A DNA stretch of 64,000 bases. It comes from Panopea generosa (Eukaryota > Mollusca > Bivalvia > Adapedonta > Hiatellidae). Shown one piece after another: positions 12,234 through 27,200 of the stretch. Numbering within the stretch: position 1 is the stretch's first letter; the number at the start of each line of letters is the position of its first letter. The notes under the pieces are model-generated. The model ran no database searches, was not told the origin of the DNA, and saw only the letters and a list, made by a program, of their open reading frames with translations. A program made the translations under genes and the position numbers. The stretch is taken from assembly GCA_029582155.1 (NCBI GenBank), contig CM055907.1, positions 13,981,992 through 14,045,991 of the forward strand, written 5' to 3'.

Positions 12234-15200
12234 TAATAGTTATTTGTGAACAACCAGAAATATTAAATGTTTTAGGATGAGTATAGTTGACCAATATTTA
12301 TTGGGTTAGGTATATATTTCCATTGTTCGACTGTCCGTACGTACATACGTCTGTACGTCAGACTTTCAGGACGACCTCAACTATATTATTATATGAGTAT
12401 TGACATCTTATGTTCCATCAACATGGTAGTTCTAACAGTATATTTTTTAGATCTTAATAAATCATTCTCATTTTTGTTATAAAAAAAATACAAAAGAACG
12501 TTTATGTAATTTTATAATAATAATAAGGTTATCAAAATATAAAACATTATATTCTGTAATCAAAATCACGAAGAATGCCTACCTCAAAGATCAAGGTACG
12601 TACAGGACATATTGGTGTTTTGTATTACCATTCACTGCGTTGTTGGTCATGTTCAGCTTGTAAATTCCAAATGCATGGACCAATTTTCAAATAGTTTCAT
12701 ACCACAGCATGACTACGTGTGGTTAGCAACGCCTAAGTAACTATCCCAAGGGTCAATGTCGCGGGTCAAGGTCGCGTATAGAAATTACTTATGCGGCAGC
12801 TGCTTATTTCTATTATAGTATGACAATGAATCATACCTATGGAGTGATGTCGATGGAATAATGTCTAGCCAAATTTCCCGTGGCTCGTTTTGAACAGTTT
12901 CTTCTGCATGTAAACTATCACGACACTCGGTCTACGTTAGAACCTACTTTATTTAGTGTTGTCAAGCGGTAGGGAAATTTGTATCCATGGCAACACTTAA
13001 TTCACTTGTGTATTGTTCAATTCCAAAGTTGTAAAGGAGAAAGGAGAACTATTTTAGACGCTTGATAAAGATCGGTGCATTATCAAATTGTTAGATTTAT
13101 ATCTGTAAAGAGCATATTGAAACAGACATTTCAAACACTTTGGTTACAATTATCTTTATTCCTAATAGTACTAGCTATAATTTGGCAAGGGATAATATAA
13201 AAAAAACATTGTTGATAATATTGTATGACTAAGTATATATTTTCATTCGGATCAGCTCGCCGATTATTCTTATCTAATACCGAAGGATGACGGAATTGGT
13301 CGAGTATGTACGATTGTATATTGATTTTGTATCCGATGTTCATGTTAACAACGAAACAACGTAGCACTTCTGACACCAGAGAGATCATATACGTTCTATC
13401 GTTTTGGAAGTATATTTTCTGTGATACGAATATTTTCAATGAGATAGAGTGATATACACCATTTGTAAGTTCATATTTAAACTTTTAAAAAATACGTTTT
13501 AAGGCCGACCAGACTACTTTGTTAACTCTACGAAAGCGACATGGGATACCGCCGTCTCTAGCTGTACTCTAGCAACTCCTGACATTAAATTCTCACCAGG
13601 TGGTAACAGAGTTGTTATTGAAGTGCCGGGACTAGATCTGACCGTACGAGACAAATTTTGGCTGGGGTATATCTTGACGTACAAGATAGTTCAGTATATA
13701 GGTATGTGGAAGCTGCCGGTCCAGTATTCACATCTGAATCTAAGCATGCCACCAAACAAACTAAAATTTCAAAACTGCTTCATTCAAACAATTGTGTATT
13801 ATAGTATTTATATATAAATTGTTCTAAAGACAATGCTTGTATATAACAAAGCATATCATTACAGTTCAGTTTGTTTGGAGTTTTTTTTCGGCAGAAACGG
13901 TAATGTCAACTTAAAAATGAACGTTGATCTGAGTTCATAAATGAGATGTTTTAGGTTATCTATCCAAATGAGAAAAAAAATCGGTGTTCGATTTTTTTTT
14001 TTATTTACCTATACTTTATAAAATTATGTTTTTATCAATAAATCAAATGATTTTTATTTCAGGTAATTTTGACCAAAATAAACACCTGAATTATGTGATG
14101 TAGTTATGGCTTTTTATTTGTTTGCACTCATTATGTATGTTTTACTGTCGTTTATACACTAATATTATTTATTTTTACTATTTGTATATCCCCGTGCGTT
14201 TAGGTTGTGCGAAGTCAAATTATATCAACAGCATTGCTGAAGAACACTACATCCCATGGTTACATCAGGAACTATGTTTCTGGAAATGTGGACACACAAG
14301 ATATATTGGGCTAGAAAAGACCAAGGTAACGTTGAGATGAATGTTTCTTATGACGTATCACTATGTTAGTAGCATAAAATGTCGGATGATATGATTGAAG
14401 GCGACACAAGATTTCAACTCGTAGACCCTCTATTGAGTCCTTCAAGGAAAACAAGATTGTTTACTTCTAACATACTAGTGTAAAACGAACTAGCTACTGA
14501 ACTACCTACCAAACAACCTACCTACCTACCTATTGAACTACCTACTTACCTACCTAAATACTTACTTACCTACCTACCTACCTACTTACCTACCAACCTA
14601 CCTACCCATACCCAACTACCTACCTACCTACCTACCTACCTACCTACCTACCTACCTACCTACCCATACCTACCTACCTACCTACCTACCTACCCACCTA
14701 CCTACCTACCTACCTACCTACCTACCTACCTACCTACCTACCTACCTACCTACCCATATCCACCTCGTACCTACCTAAATACATACTTACCTACCTACCT
14801 ACATGTACCTACCTACAAACCTACCTACCCATACCCACCTACATACCTACCTACCTACAGACCCTAAACCGCTCAAGTACCCCATAATTGCACTCCGTTT
14901 GCGCTCAGTTTGCACTCCGTTCGCGCTCCGTTCGCGCTTAGTTCGCGCTCCGTTCGCGCTCCGTTTGCGTGCACTCGATTAAACGCGGTTAATTTAATGC
15001 ACTCACAAACGCAAGTATTCGCTCACGAGCGCTGTATAGCTAAGTGCTGTATTTAATACTCCTCTTAGCGTTCGCTTCGTTCAGCGTTCACTCAACGTTC
15101 AGTTCGCTCAGTTCGGTTTCCGGCCCATAGCCAATCGCAACATCTCAACTCTTAAAACTGATTCTATATTGACTTTTTAATTTAATCTGTTCCAATGGAG

Positions 15201-18200
15201 CTATTAAATATATCCATGGGATTTTAGTCAAGGTAAATTAATTCATAATCCGATTGTTTGTCTACAGATTATGTCACCCGCTGGGCGATAGGTTGAACAA
15301 GTATCGATAATAGGCATGTTAAACGGAAGTGTCTATGTTTTGATATGTGATCAGTGGTCTTGGTGATCAAAGAATATCGCACGTTATACCGGCTTCTGTT
15401 ATCCAGACACCGACGTTTGTTTGCGTCAGTATTTTCTTTGATATACCGTAAGCTGTTTGTTACAGGAAATCAATAAAGTTTGTCCACAAAATTTACATAT
15501 ACATCAACATAAACTAAATAAATTGTTATTTATAATTAAATTTAATTAATAATTCCATACTGTTGATACCTCATTGGCCTTATGATAATCCATAAATCTG
15601 CTCAGTGTAAGCAGTGACTTAACAACATGTGGATATATCACTGGTTTTGTTAATGTTCAAACTAAAATAAGCTTTATAATCAATAATATGTACTGCATGG
15701 GTGATGAAAAATTTATTATAATCTGTGAGATGCAATTCGACATTATAATCAATGATTTTTGAAAAATAATAATCTTGTAGTGTTTTTTCTCGATTTGGGT
15801 CCAAATGTGGCTTCACTAAACTTAAAAAAAGATATTCTGATATTTTAAGTTTTTTATAATCATTTTCGTTATCATTATGTATATAAATATACTTGCAATA
15901 AACTTTTTTCAGTGGGTTTCTCAAATTATTCTTTTACTGATAGTATGCTTTATGTTAATATATTATTTAAAATGACAAACTATATTTAACTTGTTTGAAA
16001 CTACACCCACTGTGCTATACCACTAATTATATGACACGCAGCAATACAACCGTGGTGTTAATTACGTTATGTCACATGCCAGTGAGAGCCGTGTCAATTA
16101 GGTAATATGCTAAAGCGGTGACTTATCGGTCTATTGACCATGGAAGATATGTATGATTTCATTTTGATTGTAATTCGTGCCAGATGGATGAATTTTAATT
16201 GAGCCAACATTATGTGATTGAAAAGAAAAAAATAAGAAAGAAAAACTGCCAGCCAATTAACAACAAATAAAAAAATTATTTAAGATATTGGTTATTCGAA
16301 GTTTCAGAACGCTTTAGTATGTAAATATTATGATGTTAATATCATTAAATTAACGAACCGAAAACCCCACGCCAGCTCTGAGTGAATGGTAGAAAGTGTG
16401 ACATACACGTATAAAGGGATGTGTATTCAGGGCTGTCATTTTACCACAGCTGCCATAGCGATTTCGTATAAAAACAGATCAGAATTGTTAATTTACAAAA
16501 TAAAACAATCCTACAATTTTAAAACTAATAAAAATTAAAGACATGTGTTTAAATAATTCCTTGTAAAAATGTAGTATTTTATTTGTATTATTTTTTACTT
16601 TCATTATTTGTTTTATTTTTTTTGAAATATTATTATCATTGGAGCTATTATTATAATATACATATTGACTTATTGATTTGTTTACAGCTTTTATATTGGA
16701 TACGTGCGTATGTGCATCTGGTCAGTCGTTCACAATTAATATAACAATTAAATTACTATAATGAAGGCAGAATTGCATGGCAATCATCAAAACAGATACG
16801 CATGATGAGAACCACATGTGTGTCAATAAATAGTTAATTGGTGATTTATCGGTCCATTGATCACAACGAACCCTGCCGGTGTGTAATTTTCATTTTGATA
16901 ATAATTTGTGCAAGATGAATGAATCTTTATTTAACCCGCGGCATGTGATTGGATAAGAAATATATAGTCAAAATCAATACTTAAATATGCAGATTTTTTA
17001 TAATTTTATTATTATCATCATTATTATTAATAATTATTGTATATTTTATTATTATTTATTACTATTATTACTAATATTATTGTTATTATTGCTATATTAC
17101 TTTATTATTATATTATCATATTATTATTATCTGAGTATTTTTTCTTCTTTATTATTATTATTATTATTATTGTTGTCATTTCTTACTTGTTGCCCCTTTC
17201 ACAGCATTTATAGTGGCTTAATTGTTACGTGCTTACGTGCACGTGATCAGGCGTATCGATTTTGTAGGAAAGCGGGAAAACAATATATTTACTATTTTAT
17301 AGGCAGTGAATACATGTTCGTTTTTGTTTATTTAAACCTTCCTCATGATCAAAAGCTGTTCTTTAGTCAATATAAATCACAACCTCAAAAAGGTCACCTA
17401 GAAATTTACGTTTGCTAGGTTTTATTTCCTATGTCTAATGTGTTATTTCGGTCTGTCTTGTTAATTTGGCATACATACATTTATTTTACATTAATTTAAT
17501 TTAGCTTGATTGTCAAGTAAGCTCGGAGCTTATGCATATCTTTCTCCAGTGCATTCCCTTATTAGATCTGGTACTGAATTGTGTTTCGAGAGGTCGGGTA
17601 AAGCCTGGGTCAATCTCGCGACCTCTGCCGTCTGAAGCCAGCACCCTATCCGCTGTACTACTGACCCATTTTATATTTTAGAATACAATTAATTTATTAT
17701 TATTATTTTAATGAGATGTGCACGAGTATAATGTTTCCACTTTAATTGCAATATAACAGTTTACGTAGATTTGTTTACAACTAAGCACAAACTCAGTGTA
17801 ACTATGTTTGGGGAAAATGTAAAACTAAAGTCCAAATTAAATTGAAAATTGGTAATTTTTATTTTGCCAAATACCCAAACAAATAGAATCATAATCATAT
17901 AATTTTACGCATATCTATGTTTTGTTTGATTCACGCATGCTTTGATATTTTTGTATTTGGAGCAGTATACGCTTAAATCGAAATAAAGTACATGTTTTGT
18001 ATGTTCTATAACTAATTTATATCGAAATAACACGGCAAATTAGCCTTGAAACCTTAGATAACCAATGATGTGTCGTCTATTGTATAATAGGTGTTTTAAA
18101 CATTATTGTATTGATCAGCTGAATATTGATATTTATGTTATAATTGATAAATTGTTGACCAAAATAAGTTTTATCATGCGTTTTACAGTCAAACATTTAT

Positions 18201-21200
18201 ATTAACTACATGGTTTATATTCATTTGAAAGAAAATTTATTTTTATCTCGATTTTAAGTATCGACTTCACGATCAAATAATAAAAAAAGAGTATATCCGA
18301 ATGAACGAGTGCACTCAGTAGCGCACGAAAAGTTCTGTTATCAGTTTTCTTACTGTGTCTAGCGTATACAGCGCTTCTGAGTGCACTCAGCGTATCTGAG
18401 TGCATTCAGCGTGTCTGAGTGCACTCGATCTATTTCATGCGTTCAGGAGTGCGTTTATTATTCAAAATCCAGCGTTTGCTTACTGTCCATGTCCGTTCCG
18501 TCTGCGCTCAATCTGCGCTCCGTTCGCGCTCCGTCTGCGCTACGCTCGCGCTCCGCTTACGCTCTGAGTGCACTCCGTTTGCGTGCAATTGGGGTACTTG
18601 AGCGGTTTAGGGTCTGTACCTATTGATCTATCAACCTACCTACATACCTACCTACATACCTACCTACATACCTACCTACCTACCTACCTACCTACCTACC
18701 TACCTACCTACCTACCTACCTACCTACCTACATACCTACCTTCCTACCTACATACCTACCTACATATCTACCTACCTACCTACTTACATACATACCTACC
18801 GACTTACCTACCTACATACCTACATACCTACATACCTACCTACATACCTACCTACATAACTACCTACCGAACTACCACTTACCATCCCACTTACCTACCT
18901 ACCTAACTGCCTGCCTGCCAGCCTGCCTGCCTGCCGTACCGAACTGCCCACTTAACTACCCAATTGCCAACCTACCTACCCACCTGCCCACTTATCTACC
19001 CACCTACCTGCATATCTAACAACCTACCCACCTAGCTACCGACATACACACGTACCCACTCACCCACACACGTACCCACCAAACCACCCACCCACCAACC
19101 TACCCGCCTAACAACCCACCCACGTACATACCCATCCACCTACACACCCACAAACATACCCACGCAAAGCCTACCCACTCAAAGCCTACCCACCCACCTA
19201 ACTACAAACCGAACTACCGATCAACCGAACTAGCTATCTACCTAACCACGTACGTACCTACGAACTTACGTACCTTCTTACCGAACAACTTACCTTCCTA
19301 CCTACCTACCTATCCACCCACTTACTTACCTACCCACCTACATACCTACCCACTTACCCGCCTACCCACATACGTACCTACGTTACTTCCTACCTACATA
19401 CCTACCAACCTACCTACCGAATTACCGAACTACCGAACTACTAACTTACCGAATTACTTACCTACCTACTTCCCTACCGAACTACCTATTGAATTACATA
19501 CTAAATAACCACCTACCTACCTACCAACCAACCTTCCTCCCTCCCTTCCTCTCTACATACCTACCCTACCTACCAAACTATTTAACTACCTACCTACATA
19601 CCTACCTACCTACCTACATACCCTCCTACCTACCTATCTACCTACCTACCTACCTGCCTGCCGTACCAGATTGCCCACCTATGTACACAACTGCCAACCT
19701 ACCTACCCGCTTGCCTACCTATCTACCCAACTACCCACCAACCTACCCACCTACCCACCAACCTACCCACCTACCTACCCGCCTACCCACCTATCTACCC
19801 ACATACCCACCCACGTACCAATCGAACCACCCACCCACCTACCCACCTAACAACCCCCACTTACACACCCACCAACCTACCCTTCCACTCACCCACCAAC
19901 CTACTTACTTACCCACATACCTACCTACCTACCTACCTACCTACCTACCTACCTACCTACCTACTGAACGACCTAAATACCTTCCGAACTACCTACCTAC
20001 CTACCTATCTACCTTCCAACCTCCCTACCTTCCTAACTAACTAACTACCACTTACCACCCAACTTACCTACCTACCTACTTACTTATCTTCCTACCTTCT
20101 TATCTACCTTCCAACCTACCTACCTACTACATACCGAATTATTGAACTATCTAACTACCTACTGAACTACCGAACTATTATCTACTGAACTACCTAAGTA
20201 CTATCTTATTCCTCCCGAGCTATGTACCGAACTACAGAACTACCTACCTAAATACCTACCTACTACCTACCTAACTACCTACCTACAACCTCTCGAACTA
20301 GCTACCGAACTACTGAACTACCTACCGAACTACCTACCTAACTACTGAACTACCTACCGAACTACTGAACTACCTACCGAACTACCTTCCGAACTACCAG
20401 CAATTGCATCACTTTAAAACACAAATTTAACAAATCAATTGCCGACAAGAATGACAGGAGAACTTGGTTAGAAACATATTTTATATTCAATAACATTTTG
20501 AATGGCGTTAAAAATATATATTTGATGAATGAACAGGGGTACAAATCGATTCAACAATAATGATTGTATCTTTTGTAACGAAATTGAGTATTTGATTTTT
20601 TTCTTTCCATTTCAATCTGTGATTTTATATTATCGGAATATGTTGTGTTTAAATTAAGTTGCGAATTAAATTATATAATTTGTTTAATGGTAAAATTAAA
20701 ATCAAAATTATTTTAATTTTCAAAGGGAATAGAAGTGTGTTATTGTGTAAACAGTCTACTAAATATAACAGAAGCCCGGGAAACAGAATGTAAACAACAA
20801 TGCGGCTTTCATAGACCTTTGCTATGTGGAGGTGACAATTTTGTGTCATTATATGAGACAGGTAATCCCAAATGTGTATTACTGTTTATTGCGTAATATA
20901 TCTTTTATATCTTTTATAACTTTGGTCGCGCGGATAATGTTATATCACCGCTTTTTTTTATAGACTTGCTAATTCAGTTACGTATATGTATACATGTACA
21001 TATGTACCTGTATAACTGCCAGTATAAATGCCACTCACGAGTGTTGAAAGAGATGAGGTGTCTGGCTTTTAAAATCAAGCTCGCGACTTTTGAACTTTTA
21101 ATGCAACAATTTTTAATACCGTATTCCGTGACCTAGTGGTTAAAGCGCACCCCCTCCACAACCCCCTCCACTCCACCACGGAAGCGGGAAGCCGTAGGTT

Positions 21201-24200
21201 CAAACTTGGGTTTTTCTACCTGTTGCGGCCGGTAGCTCATAAAGCATCTTATTAAAATAAGAGGTACCGTATGTCTAACAGCCTGGAAAAACTGGCTTTC
21301 GGGAAGAAACCGTGTACAATATTGTAGTTAAAACGTTTTATATGTTTTATTTATAGTGTCCTTTTCCATTCCTTAACACACATTTTTGAGTAAATACAAA
21401 TCAGTTTGGCATTCGTTGAAAAATCGATTTATTAGTGAAAATCAGTAGCATTTTTTTTTAATTCTGTTGAATAATATTGGAAATATCTGAAACATTATTT
21501 TGCTGTGCCAACTCAAAATTATGGTTCATGAAAATTTTGCATTTTTTTTGCACAGAAACTACATTTAAAACTACAATATACTGGGAATTACTGTTTTATC
21601 AATATTTTGGCGAATTAGCTATTCCGTTCAGTATATTAAAAAATGGGGAATACTTGATCTTCCCTAAGTTTCGTCTCATGCTTCTAATGGGCACTTTATT
21701 CACATACATGTATTATTGATGGAAGTTTTATACATACAAAAACATTTCGTTATTTTTCTAGTTCCAGATTTATCTTTCGATAACGTTAGTTCCGGTAAAG
21801 GTTTATACAATGGCGAATGTATTGTCTATGATACATCAACTGATACCTTCAAGTGGTTTGTATGCGACACCCGTGATAAGGAGAGTTTTAGTTCGTTGTG
21901 CCAAACGGAGAACGGGACACTTATTGTTGATTCTCTTCTTGTTGCAAACTGGAATGAGGCGGTTAAGAGATGCTTCGAGACTAATAGTTTCCCTGCCAGA
22001 CACCACTATATTTCGTCGATACCTAAACAACACATCAAGAATAGTAGCATGCTGTGGACTTCAATGTTTAGACTTAGCGTTCTCAGTACATATACTGGTA
22101 AGCCAGCTATGGGTGGATCAAATGTTGAAATCACATATCATCATAACGAGACATACACCTGTTTTGGGAGAAGAGAATTTAGGTCTCACTACACAGTTGA
22201 ATTTTGTACTTTGTTCTATATAGAATAAAGGCTAGGATTTCCATGGAAAAAATGAATTTCACATAGAATGTTGTCTAAAGTTTTCACAGCAGGAATGTAT
22301 ATCCACATACAAATGCACAATAACTGGTAGGTTGACCAGCGTGTTTTTTTATAGAGGGTGTAGTGACAACCTGATATTTTTTGAAAAAATAATTTCTTAA
22401 ATGCTCGTAAATACATGCTTATGTTGAAATCCTATAAAAGTCATTTTTTAACACCAGTGATGTCTTATTGTAGTATATGCTATGCCAACATTTTCTCTAC
22501 TCATCTGCAGTAAGAAATCACAACTATTAAGAACCATTTTGAAAATAATTAAAAACTAAATTACATGGGCCTTTTTTAAGCGTAAGAAGCATGTTACCGT
22601 GGGGAAAAAAGGGGCGTAACTGTGTAGTGAGACGTAAAATATATCGGTAGATGTCCAAGATGAGAAATAGTATTCACGAGTCATGAATATACATATGTAA
22701 TTAACTAATTTTTTAGCACGAGCATTTTTATGGTAATATCAGACACTCGTTATGTAATATCGTTAAGACCATCGAATTTTATTCAACAACTTTCGTTAAT
22801 AACCTGTGTGAACACCACGAGCAGTAGAACTATTGCGTGTATCACTCATTACAATATGTGATTCTATAGTGTCAAAGATAAATGTATTTATACTTGACAG
22901 TCTAATGGAATTTGGAAATAAAGAATATTTATTGTTTAACAGGACACTTGGTCCGGCCAATATCAATGTTGTTTATGTTATAAGCACAATTAAATGAAAG
23001 TACACATAAGTTTATGTAGCAGTCACCTTTAAGTAAAGAAAGACACTTCCTTTTTAAAAATCGATTAATTCTCTTATGCATACCACAAAACTATGATGTT
23101 TGCCGTGATTTCAATGCAAACTTTTGTATTACGAATTTAAGATGTGTGAAATGCCTGTTTTATGAAATGTTAATATTTTTATTTGTTTTTTATAATTATA
23201 TGTTTTACAGAACATAAACAAACTACTTACAGAGATAGTAACGCAATATTTGCAAACGATTTAGCTCATGTTTAAACAAAATATATGGAAGGAATCTTCA
23301 AGTTTAGAAATGTTATATTTTTCTTAAATTTATACTTTATAAAACCAAAGAGTCCATTTTTTTGTTGTGGTCTTCCTATTATTTTCAAACCAGATTCAAT
23401 AGTTTACAATTTTGAACAAATGAGTCAAGATCATGTGAGGATTTTCGATAATTAATATGGCTACCTTATAATTTGTATTAAACATGAACTACAATGTATA
23501 TTTGTTTCTTGACCAGACCTTTTGGTACTAGTATTGTTTAAAGCAGCATAACTAGTATTTGAAGATATTTTTTTTTATGAACAAATAAACAAGTTGTTTA
23601 TGAATGACAAACATTTTCGTGAAACCTCATGACCTTCGATGTATTTATAACAGCTGATACCTGTTTAAACGTGAATCAATTGTGTTTTAAATATTAATTT
23701 ACTGATCAGTAATTCTGGTATGCAAATTAATTCCTGCGCTGACGAACCTAGGTTTTTATATTAGAAGCTGTTTATGGAGCACTATAGAGAAAAAACCGTG
23801 CAGATATGGAAATGAACAATTTTATTTGTAACGGAATTCAAATATGAGCGATTAGAGCGAGTTTGAAAATATGTTTTTTTGCGATAAACAATTGTATTTT
23901 GCACTATGCATGATCAAGATAGTCAATATTACAAGTATAGCAGGTATTTTATTGATTTGACAGAAAGTAAAGAACTGGTTATGCCGCTTTAAATACGTTT
24001 AACGTTTTAACAACTGTAATTGTGTGAGTAAAAAAGTAGGAAGAAGTGAATTCACATCACTAAATAATAATGATTATATACAACATTCATTTATTTCATA
24101 CTCATTGACGTCACAGGTCAAGAGAGAAAACAAATTGCGGCATTTGGTCTCCTGAAAATATGGGGTAACAAAGGATTTATGATGTTGACTGGAAGTTCTA

Positions 24201-27200
24201 CATCGCGTTTAAAATCGGTTTGCCAGAATGGTAAAAGAGCTTTAAATCATTAATAAAGTTTCCGCATTGTAAATTTGATATAAGAACAGCCATATTCAAT
24301 GAGCAATTTTCTATTATGCAGTTTAATAGTATGGTTGATTGATTGATTGAACATTTAGCGTCATTTTATGGCATCGAGGGCTAACCGTGGATTAGTTACC
24401 CTAACCACTGTTTCCTGTTATCCTGAAACGTTAACTCGTTCTCTAGTACACCCCATCTCCGCAAGTAGCTGACAACTTTCCTACTTGAATCAGCGGTGAG
24501 AGACTAATGATAATGAGACACAATGTCGTATATCAGTCATCACCAAACGGAGACTGTTGCCGGGCGGAGATTCGAACTCACGACCCATGGATTGATAGCC
24601 AGACACGTTACCGACTGAGCTTATCGGGCCCAGCTTAATGATATGGGTGACGTTGATAAATGTATCACAAACGTTCCCAGTAAAGTAACTAAATACATTG
24701 TTAATACTTATATAAGAAGAAGTAGTACAATATATAACCAATGCCTTTCCAAATAGCCGTAAATAATATGTTGTTATGTAACTACCTTGTATCTATTATT
24801 AATGTTGATGATGTTTCATAATTACATGTAAATAATATAATTATTAATTTGTATAAGTTACTTATAGGTCTATTCGACCGGATGTGTTGTATAAAATTGG
24901 ACGTCAGTATATCATGTCACATGTACGTCACTATAATAAAATATTTAATAACTCACTCACTCACTCACTCACTCACTCACTTAATTGTGTTTTGTATGCA
25001 ACTACACGTATAAAATATTTATAACTACAAGTATTTTCACATTACAGTGGTTAAACTAAATACTTCATGTATCAATATATATATTGTACAAATACTTTTC
25101 ATTTTTATTTTAGTTTGTTTATTTGTTTGTGTGTTTGTTTGCTTGTTTGTTAACTTGGTAGTCTCTCTATATTGGTAATAATAACTTTGAATATAGAGTA
25201 TCCTATATTTTTATTATCGTACCTCACACACAGAAACAATACCACTAACATCACCGCCGACTACAGCAGCTGCAACCAGAGTTGAACAAACACCATCCAT
25301 AGATTCTGGACTAACATCAAGGACTGGACCAGAATCTACTAAAGGTAAGCAACCAAATGCTTATAATGCAAAACGTATGTTACGTAATAATTGTTGCTGT
25401 ATGTACATTCCATCTACATACTTACGTCCAGTATGTTGAATGGGCATTCATTTGTCAATGACAAATATATAACTAAATACTGTATATGAATTTAAGTGAA
25501 GTCTTATCATTTGATAACATTATTTGACGGGATGACCGTGACTAACGTGTTCAACACATTGTCTAACCAACAAATGTCAATTATATAAAATGAGGTTGTG
25601 TTGATTAAGCGTAGGTAGTATGTTAGAAAATATCGCTGCTAGTTCTAGCAGTAAATTAGAATGAATAAAAAAATATCTCTTTATCATTTATAATGAAAAT
25701 ATGAATGATTTGGAGTTTGTAGTCCACAAGTACGTGACAAAAGACGACATTTTAATTGTAGTAAAATTGAAACGAAATTCCTAAAATAAATATCACTGAG
25801 TTACTGCTTTGCGGCACTTCACCCAGCCATTAGGACTTTTTCTAATATAAATCAATTTAAACAATGTGTATCAAATATGTCGGATGAAATTGCAATCAAA
25901 ATCTATCTTAGTCTAACTTGGGCTCATAGACCAAATTATGACATCAGTTTTCAATGTATTTTTTGGTATTTTCAAATAGATATCCCTATGGCAACAGCCG
26001 AGCCCGATTAGCTCAGTCGGTTACGCGTCTGACTTTCAATCCAGAGGTCGTGAGTTCGAATCCTCCGCCCGGCAACAATCTCCGTGATGATTGATATACG
26101 ACATTGTGTCTCATTATCATTTGTCTCTCACCACTGATTCAAGTGGGAAAGTTATCAGTTACTTGCGGAGATGGGGTGTGCTCGAGTACTGGTTAATCCA
26201 AGGAAACAGTGGTTAGGTTAACTGATCGTCTGTTAGCCCTCGATGGCATAAAAATGACACTAAATATTCAATCAATCAATCAATTATGGCAACAAGGGCT
26301 AGGTGGTGAATATATATCGTTATTTTATAACAATCAAAAGTTTTTTAGGCAAATATACATTCTTGAAAAATCTAGATATGCTTCCTTAAATATTATACAA
26401 CTCTTTGACGTTGTGACCGTGGCTTTCTTGCTGAACCCAGTGTTTGGCCAACAAATAGTATATTACATTAAATAATAGTCTGGGTATGTTTATAAAACGA
26501 AAGCACTTTGCTCATTAGTCACTCATATGTACGTATAATAGCTCGAGACATAATTTGACAACTTCAAGAAATAAGTCAAAACCAATACTTTATAACCATA
26601 CTCACACTCTATCTTAAATAAACCAAATTAAGCAATATGTCGTCAATATCATCAATCGAATCGCAATCAAAATTAAACAACCTTATTCAATTAATATGTC
26701 ACAACATATGTTGCAACTCTATTTTGATCTAATCTAGGTTAGGATATTCCTTTTCAATTAATTATATTTGCCGGTTAGTTATATGCTCTTTTTAACAGAA
26801 GTTCTTTGTGTATAAATAGAATAGGCATGATATATATTGTTAAAGTATTTCTGGCCAATGTTAAATTTTGAAAACTCCGTTTATGCTTTAACTGCAAAGA
26901 ATTGCATCCTTGAAGTTGTATCTGTGTATTAAATGTTCATCTCCATGTTAGACCAATAAATGACATATGACATTATGTTTCATAAAACGTTAGTAAATGT
27001 TACAGTTGAAGATGGTTTCCTGATTGTTTTCTTTTTTTTCTTTCTTTTTTTTCAGATTATATTTACATCGTTATTGCAGTTGGCGGGCTGTTGTTGATAG
27101 TTAGTATCATCATAGTGGTGGTTATAGTAAGAAATAGGTAAAACATTTTAATATTACGAATTTTGATGAAATATAGACATTTGTAAACGAGTATTTTCAA

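Larger units (their letters stand above)
4361..13503 (+). other. Intron 1, repeat-rich
   Basis: About 9.1 kb. It holds a MITE-P copy (5812-5965), a SINE tail (7085-7140), a SINE-B copy (8505-8700), a truncated LINE (9340-11265), and TA/GA microsatellites with a local duplication (11856-12260). No further exon was recognised in 4361-5811, 5966-7084, 7141-8504, 8701-9339, 11266-11855 or 12261-13503. Near 4570-4630 is a word set (tcatcactttaacacacaaatt) that recurs at about 20405-20430. Confidence 0.55.
14868..18616. mobile_element. TA-flanked TIR element, 3749 bp, no transposase seen
   Basis: Left end cagaccctaaaccgctcaag and right end cttgagcggtttagggtctg are perfect inverted repeats, extended to about 26 bp by tacccc/ggggta. 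TA lies on both outer sides (14866-14867 and 18617-18618), and the CAG...CTG ends suggest the Tc1/mariner superfamily. Both subterminal zones carry tandem variants of cgctccgttcgcgctccg (14890-15110 and 18300-18580), many containing gagtgcactc. The interior is AT-rich with an internal duplication (about 16110-16230 against 16838-16960). No DD[D/E] transposase frame is visible, so it is non-autonomous or decayed. Confidence 0.8.

Noticed and set aside
13131-13439. 102-codon minus-strand frame next to exon 2
   Set aside because: No recognisable domain, opposite strand to the gene, AT-rich composition; likely chance.
14533-14778. Open frame of YLPT repeats
   Set aside because: It is the translation of a (TACC)n microsatellite, which has no stops in any frame; no start context or splice signals.
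18568-20040. Long proline/tyrosine/threonine open frames (112 and 183 codons)
   Set aside because: Same cause: the right-hand TACC array read in different frames. Not a mucin or collagen-like gene.
21716-22228. Reading exon 5 through to the stop at 22228 as a soluble protein
   Set aside because: A strong donor (ACTG|gtaagc) at 22097/22098 matches the donor position of the homologous exon 2 and the phase of the stalk exon. The residues after it include MITE-S sequence.
25996-26070. Possible functional tRNA gene with A and B boxes
   Set aside because: The T-stem does not pair and the sequence continues into a conserved SINE body and CAAT tail; two more copies have the same body. The other tRNA-like heads (8.6, 17.6, 21.1, 35.7, 40.0, 58.3, 62.0 kb) were rejected for similar reasons.
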